In this document: positions 63,993-64,000 of the stretch, in pieces
How positions within the stretch are numbered: position 1 is the first letter of the stretch
Layout: the number at the start of each line of letters is the position of its first letter
Assembly: GCF_014805625.2 (NCBI RefSeq)
Contig: NW_023998630.1
Coordinates: 336,555 to 400,554, forward strand
DNA length: 64,000 bases
Direction of reading: 5' to 3'
Origin: Glossina fuscipes
Lineage: Eukaryota; Arthropoda; Insecta; Diptera; Glossinidae
Made by a program: the position numbers and the translations under genes
The notes under the pieces: generated by a model
Seen by the model: the letters and a program-made list of their open reading frames with translations, nothing else
Databases searched by the model: none
Told to the model about the DNA's origin: nothing

Positions 63993-64000
63993 TAATGTCC

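Noticed and set aside
1..64000. tRNA genes, rRNA and CRISPR arrays
   Set aside because: Scanned by eye for clover-leaf A/B boxes and regular spacer repeats. None was convincing, but a tRNAscan run would be decisive.

Overview
The window looks like nuclear DNA of a higher fly (Diptera, Schizophora, probably a calyptrate). It is AT-rich, has spliceosomal introns, and carries the 3' parts of two genes with clear Drosophila counterparts. The rest is intronic or intergenic DNA full of decayed transposable elements. No bacterial operon, CRISPR array, rRNA or convincing tRNA was seen.

Gene 1 is on the + strand at 1175-3311: the last five exons of Bicaudal C (BicC), an RNA-binding translational regulator. 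They encode the last KH-type segments, a Gln/Ser-rich linker and the C-terminal SAM domain. Gene 2 is on the - strand between 20795 and about 57729: six exons of a beaten-path (beat) family immunoglobulin-domain axon-guidance protein. Its signal-peptide exon is either upstream of the window or missed. The two genes converge, separated by about 17.5 kb. BicC and the beat-I genes are also neighbours in Drosophila melanogaster (35E, from memory), so the linkage looks ancestral and supports a beat-I assignment.

The intergenic region (3.3-20.5 kb) holds short tandem arrays, a zeste-like SANT fragment, an RNase H fragment of a non-LTR retrotransposon, and an intronless broken copy of the DNA polymerase delta small subunit (POLD2) joined in the same orientation to a LINE-like 3' end with an AAATA-type tail. 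It also holds unidentified exon-like pieces near 12.1-12.6 kb.

The beat introns are very unequal. A 20.9 kb intron (25.9-46.9 kb) contains a 3'-truncated Ty3/gypsy element with its 5' LTR and a tRNA-Leu-type primer site, two overlapping R1-clade LINE remnants, and other repeat debris. A 10 kb intron (47.6-57.5 kb) contains a jockey-like LINE, a dead mariner and an unidentified 73-codon open frame. A further LINE lies at 62.5-63.9 kb. Members of one dispersed repeat family, with a GATTCGG-type palindrome near the 3' end, recur through the window.

The main points for follow-up are the POLD2/LINE chimera, the long membrane-like C-terminal exon of the beat gene, and the unidentified coding-like islands. 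All element ORFs are interrupted, and I see no evidence of a new intact multigene system.
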